A stretch of DNA of 51,592 nucleotides, taken from Candidatus Cloacimonadota bacterium (lineage in GTDB: Bacteria; Cloacimonadota; Cloacimonadia; Cloacimonadales; JAIOQZ01). Made by a program: the position numbers and the translations under genes. Shown here piece after piece: positions 37,116 to 45,186 of the stretch (position 1 is its first letter; every line of letters starts with the position of its first letter). The stretch lies in contig JAIOQZ010000040.1 of assembly GCA_021108395.1 (NCBI GenBank), forward strand, positions 1 to 51,592. The letters run 5' to 3'. The notes beneath the pieces were generated by a model, which saw only the letters and a list, made by a program, of their open reading frames with translations, had not been told where the DNA came from and did no database searches.

Positions 37116-38564
37116 TTATTCCCAGAAGGGAACATAGCATGCGGATTTTCTAATACCACTGTGATGTTTGATTAGCTCTTCTTCTATAGTATCTCGGATA
37201 ATATTGCTTGCAGTAGTATATTTTGCACCTTCAATTCCAAGCCGTTCCCTCAGAGAGCTATTTGTCATACGCTTCCCAGTGACAAACAGTAAACATGCAT
37301 GATAGTAACAAGCTTTGATTCTTTCCATCTTGTCCATATCAGACAGACTTCGCGGACCATAAAGGATTACGAGTGTACTGCTCTCTGTTATGCGGAAGGC
37401 TGGAGCTGGTAACTGGAAAAGTTCGACATATTTGAATACTTTCTTGTATCCACTTCCACGTTCCTCGCATATGTTCATTTTGCGCAACATCGAAGCTAAT
37501 TTTTCGTTTCTCGATTGAGGTCGATCGTCAATGAACCTAAGTGAATTAATCAACGGTTTGCCTGGATTTGCTATCTCCAATCTGTTCTCAAATATTTCAA
37601 CCATCGGGCCAGTTCCTGAAACATTAAAATCTTGGTGGATCAGTGCATTGGCGACGAGTTCGCGAATCGCAAGAGGGGGGAATTGTGATATTTCCTCCCT
37701 GAATGCACCGCGAATTTGTTCGTTTCTTGGGATTCGATTATCGATGTATGTTAGAACATTTTTAAATCCAATCGCGTAGCCCTTTCTTCCAGTTTGTTCC
37801 CGAATTGTCTCTACCTTATCATCTCCCTTATATTGAATGACACGCAGACCTTTCCTTGTCAAAGATTCAAATTCATTCAGGTCTTGGGCAATAAGAATCG
37901 CTCCCAAGTTCAGAATGTGGTATTTATCACCACTTGACTTACTGATTAGCTTGTCTGAAGTAAGTCGCTCTAATATCAAGCTTTTATTGTCAGGTAATGG
38001 AGCACTAAGTAGCTTGAAGTAACCAGGATAATCTAACAAATGGATCACATCATCTGAAGAGACATCATGTTCTGCAATGCGTTTTTCAAAAGGTGTTTTG
38101 TCAAACAGTCTCCATAGTTCGCGTTCCTTCTCACGATGTTTACGAAGTTTCTGCTTACAAGAACCAACTCTTATATATGCTTCTTCATCGAATTCAACTG
38201 GCGCATATGTTGCTGCGGGGATTTTGAATAAAACAATATGCTTGCTCTCAATCTCTGTTTCGTGAATTGTAAAGTGTATGTTTGGGTCGAGTTGCCTCGC
38301 AAGCCAGTTTTCCAGTTCTTCATTTTTTACCTTCTCATTGCGTGGACGAAATTTTGAGCCGATAATTGTATGTGTTACGTTCTCAATACCCCAAACAATA
38401 TACGCCTTAGACTTCCCAACTAATGTCGCTGAATTAGACAATGCTGATATGTATTCTCCTATTTCCTTTGGTTCAGTATAATTACTTTTGAACTCAACAG
38501 TCTCGTTCTCATGCGACAAAGAACACAAATCACGAATTAATGCATGCAATTGATCGGTAGTCAT
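37116..38564 (-). CDS. AlbA_2 / COG2865-type ATP-binding transcriptional regulator
   Basis: The 482-aa product has an AlbA_2 (Schlafen-like) N-terminal domain (about 10-130: ETVEFKSNY, IGEYISALSNSA, YIVWGIEN). A HATPase_c_4-like part follows (about 280-390: PPLAIRELVANALIHQDF, VEIFENRLEIANPGKP, EERGSGYKKVF). The C-terminus is helical and winged-helix-like. COG2865 proteins are putative regulators or helicase-related and are frequent in defence islands and mobile regions. I start at the ATG at 38564 (GGAG nearby); the ATG further upstream lies in a hairpin. It is markedly AT-rich with codon use unlike its neighbours, so horizontal acquisition is likely. Confidence 0.85.
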   Translation of the reverse strand: MTTDQLHALIRDLCSLSHENETVEFKSNYTEPKEIGEYISALSNSATLVGKSKAYIVWGIENVTHTIIGSKFRPRNEKVKNEELENWLARQLDPNIHFTIHETEIESKHIVLFKIPAATYAPVEFDEEAYIRVGSCKQKLRKHREKERELWRLFDKTPFEKRIAEHDVSSDDVIHLLDYPGYFKLLSAPLPDNKSLILERLTSDKLISKSSGDKYHILNLGAILIAQDLNEFESLTRKGLRVIQYKGDDKVETIREQTGRKGYAIGFKNVLTYIDNRIPRNEQIRGAFREEISQFPPLAIRELVANALIHQDFNVSGTGPMVEIFENRLEIANPGKPLINSLRFIDDRPQSRNEKLASMLRKMNICEERGSGYKKVFKYVELFQLPAPAFRITESSTLVILYGPRSLSDMDKMERIKACYYHACLLFVTGKRMTNSSLRERLGIEGAKYTTASNIIRDTIEEELIKHHSGIRKSACYVPFWE

Positions 38565-38590
38565 CTTTTTCTCCAAGTGCCCCAAAGTCA

Positions 38591-38616
38591 GGCAGGCCAG
38601 GCAACCCCAGCCTGCC
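38591..38616 (-). terminator. Hairpin downstream of the malic enzyme gene
   Basis: The perfect 7-bp stem GGCAGGC/GCCTGCC with a 12-base loop lies 12 bases past the malic enzyme stop, in the boundary to the AT-rich AlbA_2 gene. The following sequence (TGACTTT) is a weak U-tract. It may terminate malic enzyme transcription partially. Confidence 0.5.
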
Positions 38617-38627
38617 ATATTATCTCC

Positions 38628-40082
38628 CTACTTCACTTCATCAATGGCGAACTGTAGGGCGCTGTCGAGCATCTCCTGCGGCGGCTCGGCAATGAAACCG
38701 TTGTCGCGCAGGCAGTCGGCCATTCTGCGGGAGGTGTCGATGTCCTTCTGCGCACGGGCCAGAGCCTCGTCGCGAGTCATCATGACGCGCGCCACGCCGT
38801 CCTCGATGGCCTGCATGGCCACGTCGGCCGCCTCGCAGGCAAAGACGCCGGCGTCGTCCATGGTGGGCAGGATGTGATCGGGGCTCATCTCGCGCTCTTC
38901 GGCGTAACGCGCCAGCGAACGCGCCGCGGCGATGGCCATGTTGTCGGTCACCTTCTTCGAGCGCACCATGAGCGCGCCCTTTAGAATGCCGGGGAAACCG
39001 AGGCTGTTGTTGACCTGGTTAGGGAAGTCGCCGCGACCGGTGGCGACGATGTATGCTCCCGCCTCTTTCGCAGCGTAGGGGTATATCTCCGGCACGGGGT
39101 TGGCGCAGGCGAACACGATGGATTTGGGCGCCATCGTCTTTATCCACTCCGGCTTGACCATACCGGGACCCGGCTTCGAGAGTGAGATGAGCACGTCGGC
39201 GCCCTTGATGGCGTCGACGATGTTGTCCACCTTGCCCGGGTTGGTGCTCTGGCACAGCTCCCACTTGCGATAGAAGCGCTTGTCGGCCTTGATGTCCTCG
39301 CGGTCGATGTGCAGTCCGCCCTTCGAGTCGCACAGGATCATCTTCTTCGGGTCGCCGCCCGCCTTGATGATGATGCGGGCGATGGTGGTGTTGCTGGCGC
39401 CGGCGCCGAGGAAGGCGATTTTCGTATTGCCAATCTCGCGTCCGGTGAGCTTGAGAGCGTTGATGAGACCGGCGAGGGTGACGCAGGCCGTGCCCTGGGC
39501 GTCGTCGTGCCACACGGGGATGTCGCATTCCTCGCGCAGGACGTCGAGTACGCGGTAGCAGTTGGGCTGACTGATGTCCTCGAGGTTCACCGCGCCCCAA
39601 CTGTGCTGGCCGCGCTTGACGAATTCGATGATCGCTTCGGGGTCGTTGTTGCCGTCCTTGTCCTTACTGTCGATGCAGAGCGCAATGCCGTCAACGCCGC
39701 CGAGGTACTTCATGAGGAAGGCCTTGCCCTCCATCACGCCCAGTCCGCCGGGGGGTGTGCAGTCGCCGTCGCCCAGCACGCGGGTCGAGTCGCTGACGAC
39801 CGCTACGAGGTTGCCGCGATTCGAGAGCGTGTAGGAAGTCTCGTTGTCCTCGCGGATGTTGGTGCTCACCTTGGAAACACCGGGGGTGTACCAGACGTTG
39901 AACCAGTTGAAGCCGAGCACGCAGGCCTTGGGCGCAGTCTGAATCTTGCCGCCGTAGAAGGTGTGCGCGAGGTCTGCCAGCCGCTTGAGGAACAGCGTTT
40001 TTGCCTTGGCAATCTGTTCTTGGGAAAAGTCGTCTGGGAACACATCGTTAAGATTGTCGAGTTCGAGGTTGATCTTCTTCAT
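38628..40082 (-). CDS. Malic enzyme (malate dehydrogenase, oxaloacetate-decarboxylating)
   Basis: The 484-aa product contains GLGVMEGKAFLMKYLGGVDGIALC, the catalytic region AVNLEDISQPNCYRVLD with VWHDDAQGTACVTLAGL (metal-binding Asp residues), Rossmann motif FLGAGASNTTIARI and GDFPNQVNNSLGFPGILKGAL. It decarboxylates malate to pyruvate with NAD(P)+. NADP or NAD preference cannot be set here. I choose the ATG at 40082 (AAAGGAG-TGGAC-ATG) over a GTG two codons upstream that would overlap the ribosome binding site. It is divergent from the next operon. Confidence 0.92.
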   Translation of the reverse strand: MKKINLELDNLNDVFPDDFSQEQIAKAKTLFLKRLADLAHTFYGGKIQTAPKACVLGFNWFNVWYTPGVSKVSTNIREDNETSYTLSNRGNLVAVVSDSTRVLGDGDCTPPGGLGVMEGKAFLMKYLGGVDGIALCIDSKDKDGNNDPEAIIEFVKRGQHSWGAVNLEDISQPNCYRVLDVLREECDIPVWHDDAQGTACVTLAGLINALKLTGREIGNTKIAFLGAGASNTTIARIIIKAGGDPKKMILCDSKGGLHIDREDIKADKRFYRKWELCQSTNPGKVDNIVDAIKGADVLISLSKPGPGMVKPEWIKTMAPKSIVFACANPVPEIYPYAAKEAGAYIVATGRGDFPNQVNNSLGFPGILKGALMVRSKKVTDNMAIAAARSLARYAEEREMSPDHILPTMDDAGVFACEAADVAMQAIEDGVARVMMTRDEALARAQKDIDTSRRMADCLRDNGFIAEPPQEMLDSALQFAIDEVK

Positions 40083-40202
40083 GTCCACTCCTTTTTATTG
40101 AGAATCAGTGATCACATTTTCAAGGTCGGAGATTACGAATTCGGGCAAGTTCAAGTTTATCAGCCGAGGCTTGTCAACGATTTCTTTTCGGCTGGAGAGA
40201 AA

Positions 40203-40270
40203 GGCAAATGAAAGTGAGATAGTAAAGAGCGCGACGGCTATAGTTTAAGCTATGTCGAGCGCCATTTGCC
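40203..40270. repeat. Interrupted inverted repeat between malic enzyme and the thiN-pgsA operon
   Basis: The outer arms GGCAAATG (40203-40210) and CATTTGCC (40263-40270) enclose inner arms GCGCGACGGCTATAG and GCTATGTCGAGCGC. The left side carries an extra 18 bases between outer and inner arms, so the structure is a long hairpin with a bulge. It lies in the divergent intergenic region. It could be an operator, an RNA hairpin or a decayed repeat. Confidence 0.4.
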
Positions 40271-40364
40271 ATAGTTCATCCTCGGCAAGCATAACTGACT
40301 GTAAAGAAAATACTTGACATAAACCCATAAGCGAATTTCATGGTAAAAATGAGAAGGAACGGCC

Positions 40365-40784
40365 ATGCTCATAAAACGTCGCTGGCACATCAGTTGGTCG
40401 GGTACCGACTCGCAAAAAACTCACAGCCTGAGTCTTTCGGTGCGCAGCGTTTTCGCGCTTCTGGCGCTGGCGGCGCTTTTTCTGCTCGCGCTGGGCGGTT
40501 CGTTTGTGTGGCTGCTGGTGCACAGCGTCAGCGATGACGCTATGGCTGAACTGGAACAGGAGAACGTGCTTCTGCGGCAAAGCGTCGGCAGCCTCTCGGC
40601 GCAGATAGATTCGGTGCAGGTGCGGCTGAAACTGATGGAGGACTGGGAAGAGCGCGTCCGCAAGGACGACAATCTCCGCCAGCTCGAAGAAGGCCTGTTT
40701 GACGACGCAGGCGGCGCCTCCGACTACGACCCGGACTTCCTGCCTCCGATAGACGCCACCGATGAATCCGAAGGCGGCAAGTGA
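40365..40784 (+). CDS. Small inner-membrane coiled-coil protein
   Basis: The 139-aa product has a basic N-terminus, one transmembrane helix (VFALLALAALFLLALGGSFVWLLV, about 29-52), a coiled coil (ELEQENVLLRQSVGSLSAQI, about 62-95) and an acidic tail ending DATDESEGGK. The layout resembles the N-terminal part of membrane-anchored M23 peptidoglycan hydrolases, but there is no peptidase domain. It is the first gene of a long plus-strand series. TTGACA at 40314-40319 may be part of its promoter. The function is unknown. Confidence 0.7.
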   Translation: MLIKRRWHISWSGTDSQKTHSLSLSVRSVFALLALAALFLLALGGSFVWLLVHSVSDDAMAELEQENVLLRQSVGSLSAQIDSVQVRLKLMEDWEERVRKDDNLRQLEEGLFDDAGGASDYDPDFLPPIDATDESEGGK

Positions 40785-41449
40785 GCATGGGAGTGAAACC
40801 CGTTGCCTGCTGCGCTTTCATTGTCTGCGGTGATGGCCGCATTGATATTGCTCGCCTTCTGGCCGACCGTTGCAGCGACGACCTTCTCATCGCTGCCGAC
40901 AGCGGGGCAAACTGCCTGTTGGCCGCCGGTTTCATGCCGGACATCGTTGTTGGCGACATGGATTCGGTGCAAGATGACGTGCTGGAACGTTTGCAGGGGC
41001 AGTCGCAGTTGCTGGCGCACCCTGCCGACAAAGACTTTACCGACGCCGAACTGGCGTTGCGACTGGCCGTAGAGCGCGGCGCCACCGAAGTGGCGCTGCT
41101 GAACGACCTGGGTGGCCTGTTTGACCATGCGCTGGGCGTTGTCGCGCTGCTGTTCGTGGCTCGCAGCTTGGGCGTAAAAGCACATATACGCAATGACAAC
41201 CAGCGGGTGTGGCTTGTTGACGGCCACTGGCGGCTTTCAGTTGGCATAGGCGCGATTGTATCGTTGCTGCCGTGGTCTGATGAAGCGCTTGTGCTCGCCA
41301 CAGAGGGTTTGCGCTGGCCGTTGCATAACGAGAACCTGCTGCGTTCCGCAACACGGGGCATCAGCAACGAGGCAACGCATCCCACCATCGAGGTGGCTGT
41401 GGCTTCGGGCGACTTGCTGGCCGTTGTAACCCTGGGGGAGAAAGCATGA
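40781..41449 (+). CDS. thiN: Thiamine pyrophosphokinase
   Basis: The 222-aa product has the family motifs LIAADSGANCLL, IVVGDMDSV and HPADKDFTDAELAL, the ATP and thiamine binding segments, plus NDLGGLFDHALGVV. It makes thiamine diphosphate from thiamine and ATP. The frame opens with GTG at 40781, overlapping the previous stop; an ATG two codons later is the alternative. Its end overlaps xseB by 4 bases. No TPP riboswitch consensus is seen upstream. Confidence 0.9.
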   Translation: MSMGVKPVACCAFIVCGDGRIDIARLLADRCSDDLLIAADSGANCLLAAGFMPDIVVGDMDSVQDDVLERLQGQSQLLAHPADKDFTDAELALRLAVERGATEVALLNDLGGLFDHALGVVALLFVARSLGVKAHIRNDNQRVWLVDGHWRLSVGIGAIVSLLPWSDEALVLATEGLRWPLHNENLLRSATRGISNEATHPTIEVAVASGDLLAVVTLGEKA

Positions 41450-41691
41450 AATTTGAGGAATCTCTGCGCCGCCTCGAGGTGGTGGTGGATCAACTGGAGC
41501 AAGGCGGCGAGGATCTCGATGAGATTCTGCGCCTGTTTGAAGAGGGCACGCGCCTTGTCGATGTGTGCTCTGCCCGCCTGACCGAAGTCGAAGCGCGTTT
41601 CGAGGAGCTACAGACTCAGCTCGAACGCCAGCCGGAAAACGACGAAACTCAAACTGAAACAGGTGATAAAGTCGAAAGCCCCAAGGAGTAG
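41446..41691 (+). CDS. xseB: Exodeoxyribonuclease VII small subunit
   Basis: The 81-aa product matches XseB with MKFEESLRRLEVVVDQLEQG and the typical FEEGTRLVDVCSARLTEVE. This short helical subunit binds XseA. XseA itself is not in the window. It overlaps thiN (ATGA) and precedes ispA by 3 bases, a classic xseB-ispA arrangement. Confidence 0.92.
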   Translation: MKFEESLRRLEVVVDQLEQGGEDLDEILRLFEEGTRLVDVCSARLTEVEARFEELQTQLERQPENDETQTETGDKVESPKE

Positions 41692-41694
41692 CTC

Positions 41695-42582
41695 GTGAAC
41701 AAGATGCTTCTGAAGAAAGACCTGCGGGAAAAACGAGAGCTGATTAACATCACGCTCGACCGCTTCCTCCCGCGCAAGGACGAATATCCCAAGGAAATCC
41801 ACAAGGCGGTGCGGCATACGTTGTTCGCCGGTGGAAAGCGGCTGCGTCCATATCTCACCATCAGCACGTTCATGCTGTTTTCCGATGACATCGATCTCAT
41901 CAGGCCGGTTGGCGCGGCGGTGGAACTGCTGCACACCTACACCCTGGTACACGACGATTTGCCAGAGATTGACAACGACGAATACCGCCGCGGCCGCAAG
42001 ACCTGCCACATTGTCTATGGCCCCGATCTCGCCCTGCTGGCAGGCGACGCCCTGCTCACCTACGCCTTCGAGATGCTGGGTACCTGCGACCTCTCCGTTG
42101 ACCTCAAGCTGAAGCTCATCAAGGAACTGGCCGCGGAAGCCGGCGACCATGGCCTCATCGCCGGGCAGATGATGGACATCGAGTGCGAGGGCAAAGACGT
42201 CACCAGCAATCAGCTCCGGTTCATTCACGAGAACAAAACAGGCCGTCTCATTCGCCTTGCCGTTCGCTTTGGCTGCTATGTGGGCAAGGCCAACGAAACA
42301 GACACCCTGCGCATGGAGCAGTTCGGCGACAAACTCGGCCTCGCTTTCCAAATCATCGATGACATCCTCGACATCGAGGGTGACACCAAGAAGCTGGGCA
42401 AAAGCGTGGGTAAAGACCGCGAAGTGAGCAAGGCCACCTATCCAGCGGTTTATGGAATCGAAGAGTCGCGGGAGATGGCTCGCAAGCTCATCGACGAGGC
42501 CAAGGATCTGCTGGCGCCTTTTGGCGAAGAAGCCGAGGTGCTACGCATGTTGGCCGACTTCGTTTTCACCCGTGATTTCTGA
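41695..42582 (+). CDS. ispA: Polyprenyl (farnesyl/geranyl) diphosphate synthase
   Basis: The 295-aa trans-prenyltransferase has the first Asp-rich motif DDLPEID followed by RRGRKTCH, and the second motif DDILDIEG, plus GGKRLRPYL near the N-terminus. It condenses isopentenyl diphosphate with allylic diphosphates to make C15 (possibly C20) precursors. It uses GTG as start, after AAGGAG. It follows xseB as in many bacteria; no dxs is present here. Confidence 0.92.
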   Translation: MNKMLLKKDLREKRELINITLDRFLPRKDEYPKEIHKAVRHTLFAGGKRLRPYLTISTFMLFSDDIDLIRPVGAAVELLHTYTLVHDDLPEIDNDEYRRGRKTCHIVYGPDLALLAGDALLTYAFEMLGTCDLSVDLKLKLIKELAAEAGDHGLIAGQMMDIECEGKDVTSNQLRFIHENKTGRLIRLAVRFGCYVGKANETDTLRMEQFGDKLGLAFQIIDDILDIEGDTKKLGKSVGKDREVSKATYPAVYGIEESREMARKLIDEAKDLLAPFGEEAEVLRMLADFVFTRDF

Positions 42583-42584
42583 TT

Positions 42585-43028
42585 ATGCCTGCCATTGACG
42601 TTAAGTTGCAGCGCCTGCGGCCCCAGGCCATTCTGCCCCGCCGCATGAGCGAGCACGCCGCCGGCTGGGATCTCGCCGCCGCCCTCGAGGCGCCGCTCGA
42701 TATACCGCCAGGGCAGGTGAAGCTGATACCCTCCGGCATCGCCATCAGCCTGCCGCCCGGCTATGAGGCGCAGGTGCGCCCGCGTAGCGGCCTCGCTCTC
42801 AAGCATCGTGTGGGGGTGCTCAACAGCCCCGGCACCATCGACGCCGACTATCGTGGCGAGGTGGGCGTTATCCTCTACAATTTCGGCGATGAACCGTTCA
42901 CGGTCGAGCCGAGCATGCGCATCGCGCAGATGGTGGTGAGCCGACACGAAAATATACGTCTGATTGAGGTGGACAGCCTGGATGAAACCGCTCGTAGCGA
43001 CGGCGGATTCGGGCACACACAGCACTGA
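42585..43028 (+). CDS. dut: dUTP diphosphatase
   Basis: The 147-aa trimeric dUTPase has all five motifs: AGWDLAAAL, RPRSGLALK, GTIDADYRGEVGV, RIAQMVV and the Gly-rich end RSDGGFGHT. It hydrolyses dUTP to dUMP, preventing uracil in DNA. It starts 2 bases after ispA. The last motif ends GFGHTQH rather than the common GFGSTG. Confidence 0.95.
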   Translation: MPAIDVKLQRLRPQAILPRRMSEHAAGWDLAAALEAPLDIPPGQVKLIPSGIAISLPPGYEAQVRPRSGLALKHRVGVLNSPGTIDADYRGEVGVILYNFGDEPFTVEPSMRIAQMVVSRHENIRLIEVDSLDETARSDGGFGHTQH

Positions 43029-43045
43029 ATCAAGGAGACTCTTGT

Positions 43046-43963
43046 ATGCCTCAGTTAACCGACCAGGTTATGGTCGAATCGATCGACAAACTGAAGAAAG
43101 AGAAACAGGCGCTCATCCTGGCGCACAACTATCAGATATTGCCTGTGCAGCATGTGGCCGACTTCATCGGTGACTCGCTGCAACTGGCCCAGCAGGCAGA
43201 GAAAGCCCACGCCGCCATCATCCTGTTCTGCGGCGTCAGGTTCATGGCCGAGACCGCCAAGCTGCTCAATCCAGACAGCCGTGTTCTGTTGAGCCACGCC
43301 GATGCCGGCTGCCCCATGGCCGACATGATTACAGCCGAGAAACTGCGCCAGTTCAAAGCCGAGCACCCCGGCGCCGTCGTGGTGTGCTATGTGAACAGCA
43401 CCGTAGAAGTGAAAGCCGAAAGCGACATCTGCTGCACCTCGTCCAACGTCATCAAAATCATCAAGTCGATCCCAAAGGGTAAACCGATTCTCTTTGTGCC
43501 CGACCAGAACCTGGGGCAGTATGCCGCCTGGAAGACGAGGCGTAAGATAATCACCTGGAACGGCTACTGCAACGTTCACCACCACAAGATTACCCTGCGT
43601 AATATCGAAGAAGCCCGCCGCCGCTGGCCAGGCTACACGCTCATCGTCCACCCCGAGACGCCCCCTGAAGTGTTCCGCCAGGCAGACGTCATCGCCTCGA
43701 CCAAGGGCATGGCCGACTATGCCAAAAACCACGACAATCTCATCATCGGCACCGAGACCGGACTGGTAAAACAATTGCAGCAGCTTTATCCGCACAAAAA
43801 CATCAAGGCGCTGAGCCAGAAGGCTGTGTGCATCAATATGAAACGCACCTCGATGCGCGATGTTCTGCTCACGCTGCTCGAAGAACGAAACGAGATTATC
43901 ATCGAACCGGAAACAGCCCGCCGCGCCCTCGTCAGTGTGCAGCGCATGCTCGACCTCTCATAA
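43046..43963 (+). CDS. nadA: Quinolinate synthase A
   Basis: The 305-aa product is normal for the short NadA form. The three iron-sulfur Cys positions are present: SHADAGCPMAD, WNGYCNVHH and QKAVCINMK. LILAHNYQ, FCGVRFMAETAKLL and HPETPPEV are family marks. It condenses iminoaspartate with dihydroxyacetone phosphate to quinolinate in NAD synthesis. nadB and nadC are not in the window. AAGGAG precedes the ATG. Confidence 0.95.
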   Translation: MPQLTDQVMVESIDKLKKEKQALILAHNYQILPVQHVADFIGDSLQLAQQAEKAHAAIILFCGVRFMAETAKLLNPDSRVLLSHADAGCPMADMITAEKLRQFKAEHPGAVVVCYVNSTVEVKAESDICCTSSNVIKIIKSIPKGKPILFVPDQNLGQYAAWKTRRKIITWNGYCNVHHHKITLRNIEEARRRWPGYTLIVHPETPPEVFRQADVIASTKGMADYAKNHDNLIIGTETGLVKQLQQLYPHKNIKALSQKAVCINMKRTSMRDVLLTLLEERNEIIIEPETARRALVSVQRMLDLS

Positions 43964-43967
43964 GCCT

Positions 43968-44588
43968 ATGAAACCAAACCTGAAACTCCCCGGCACAGAG
44001 CAGCGGCTGGAACAGGCCGGTCATGCCGCCTGCTCCGACACCGCGCTGCTGGTCGAGGTGGCGCTGTCTGCCTCGCCAAAGTTTCCCTGCGACGTACTCG
44101 AGCTGGGATGCGGCGCCGGTCTGGCCGCGCTGCAACTACAGCTTGCCCGGCCGCAATGGCGGGTGAGCGGCCTCGAACTACAGCCCCATCTGGCAGACAT
44201 CGCCCGTCGCAACGCCGGCGCTCTGGGACTGCCGTTGCGGGTGCACACCGCCGACCTGCGCTCGTGGGTTTCTTCCCGACAGTTTCACATTATTGCCGCC
44301 AATCCGCCTCACATACCCGTCTCGCAGGGCCGCTTGCCCCTCGACCACGCCCGCGCCCTCGCTCGGCACGAACTGGCCTGTACCATGGACGACGTCGTTG
44401 CGGCGCTGTCTCGTTTGCTGTCGCCGAGCGGCCAGGCCTGGCTGCTCTATCCGCAGTCACGCTGTGACGAACTCCACGGCGTCTGCCGGCAGCGCAGGCT
44501 CGACATTTTCACCGTGAAGCATCAACCGAAAGGCCACACCGCCGTGTTCGGCCTCAGGCAGAGCCACGCAAATGCTCGAACTGCTTGA
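43968..44588 (+). CDS. N6-adenine-type small-domain methyltransferase (TrmN6/HemK-like)
   Basis: The 206-aa product has motif I VLELGCGAGLAALQL (about 39-53) and the catalytic NPP[YFH] motif as NPPHIPVSQ (about 108-116). This fits TrmN6-like tRNA or HemK-like protein methyltransferases. The distance from motif I to NPPH and the lack of an N-terminal helical domain favour the TrmN6 group; the substrate is unproven. The ATG at 43968 follows the nadA stop by 4 bases. It overlaps the next gene by 17 bases. Confidence 0.8.
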   Translation: MKPNLKLPGTEQRLEQAGHAACSDTALLVEVALSASPKFPCDVLELGCGAGLAALQLQLARPQWRVSGLELQPHLADIARRNAGALGLPLRVHTADLRSWVSSRQFHIIAANPPHIPVSQGRLPLDHARALARHELACTMDDVVAALSRLLSPSGQAWLLYPQSRCDELHGVCRQRRLDIFTVKHQPKGHTAVFGLRQSHANARTA

Positions 44589-45186
44589 TTTTCGTCTCTA
44601 CTCTGGCGATACCGACTTGTTGCGCGCCGAGTATTTCTCGCTTCCCGCCGCAGCGAAGTATCTTCTCGTGGGCGCCAACGGGACGGGCAAAACGCTTCTG
44701 CTACAGTCGATATGCGGGGAATACCGTGCTTGGGACGGCGACATCACCATCAAAGGCGAACCCGCCGGCGACCGTAAAACCATCCTGCTGGATATGCCGC
44801 TGCATCTGTTGCCGGCAGAGACAGTGTGGCAAAACCTGCTCATCCCGCTGCCGCGTCCCTCGGAGCGTCTCAAGGGACGGCTGGTGGAACTCAGCGCCAT
44901 TGCCAGCATCGCCGATTTGCTCAAGCGCAAGGCCGAATACCTTTCCTACTCGGCGGGCAAATTCGTCGAATTGATTCGCGCGGTCGTGCAATTGCCCCAC
45001 ATTATCCTTATCGATGACATCGACCATTACTTTGACGACGAGAACCTGGCCAAAGCTATGGCCATCTGCGCTCACGCGGCAGGCGCCGGCAGCATTGTGC
45101 TGGCCACCGCGTCGCGTCCGCTGCCCGGTTTCGATGTTGTTCATCACATCTCGGGTGGACGGCTGGAGGCGCTCGATGCACAATAG
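44572..45186 (+). CDS. Degenerate FtsE-like ABC ATPase
   Basis: The 204-aa, FtsE-length product has Walker A GANGTGKT (about residues 34-41). The Q-loop region reads LLDMPLHLLPAETVWQNL, where the expected Gln is Asp. The signature is LSYSAGK instead of LSGGQ, Walker B is IILIDDID with Asp in place of the catalytic Glu, and the switch is LATASRP without His. It therefore likely binds nucleotide but may hydrolyse it poorly. The next gene encodes an FtsX-like partner. FtsEX pairs normally gate cell-wall hydrolases at division. Confidence 0.8.
   Translation: MLELLDFRLYSGDTDLLRAEYFSLPAAAKYLLVGANGTGKTLLLQSICGEYRAWDGDITIKGEPAGDRKTILLDMPLHLLPAETVWQNLLIPLPRPSERLKGRLVELSAIASIADLLKRKAEYLSYSAGKFVELIRAVVQLPHIILIDDIDHYFDDENLAKAMAICAHAAGAGSIVLATASRPLPGFDVVHHISGGRLEALDAQ

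Noticed and set aside
38565-38618. Longer N-terminus for the AlbA_2 gene
   Set aside because: The added 18 residues encode a hairpin region and have no ribosome binding site; the ATG at 38564 does.
40083-40364. TPP riboswitch upstream of thiN
   Set aside because: No CTGAGA or ACCTGAxCTGGATAATGC-like consensus is visible, and thiN is the second gene of its series.
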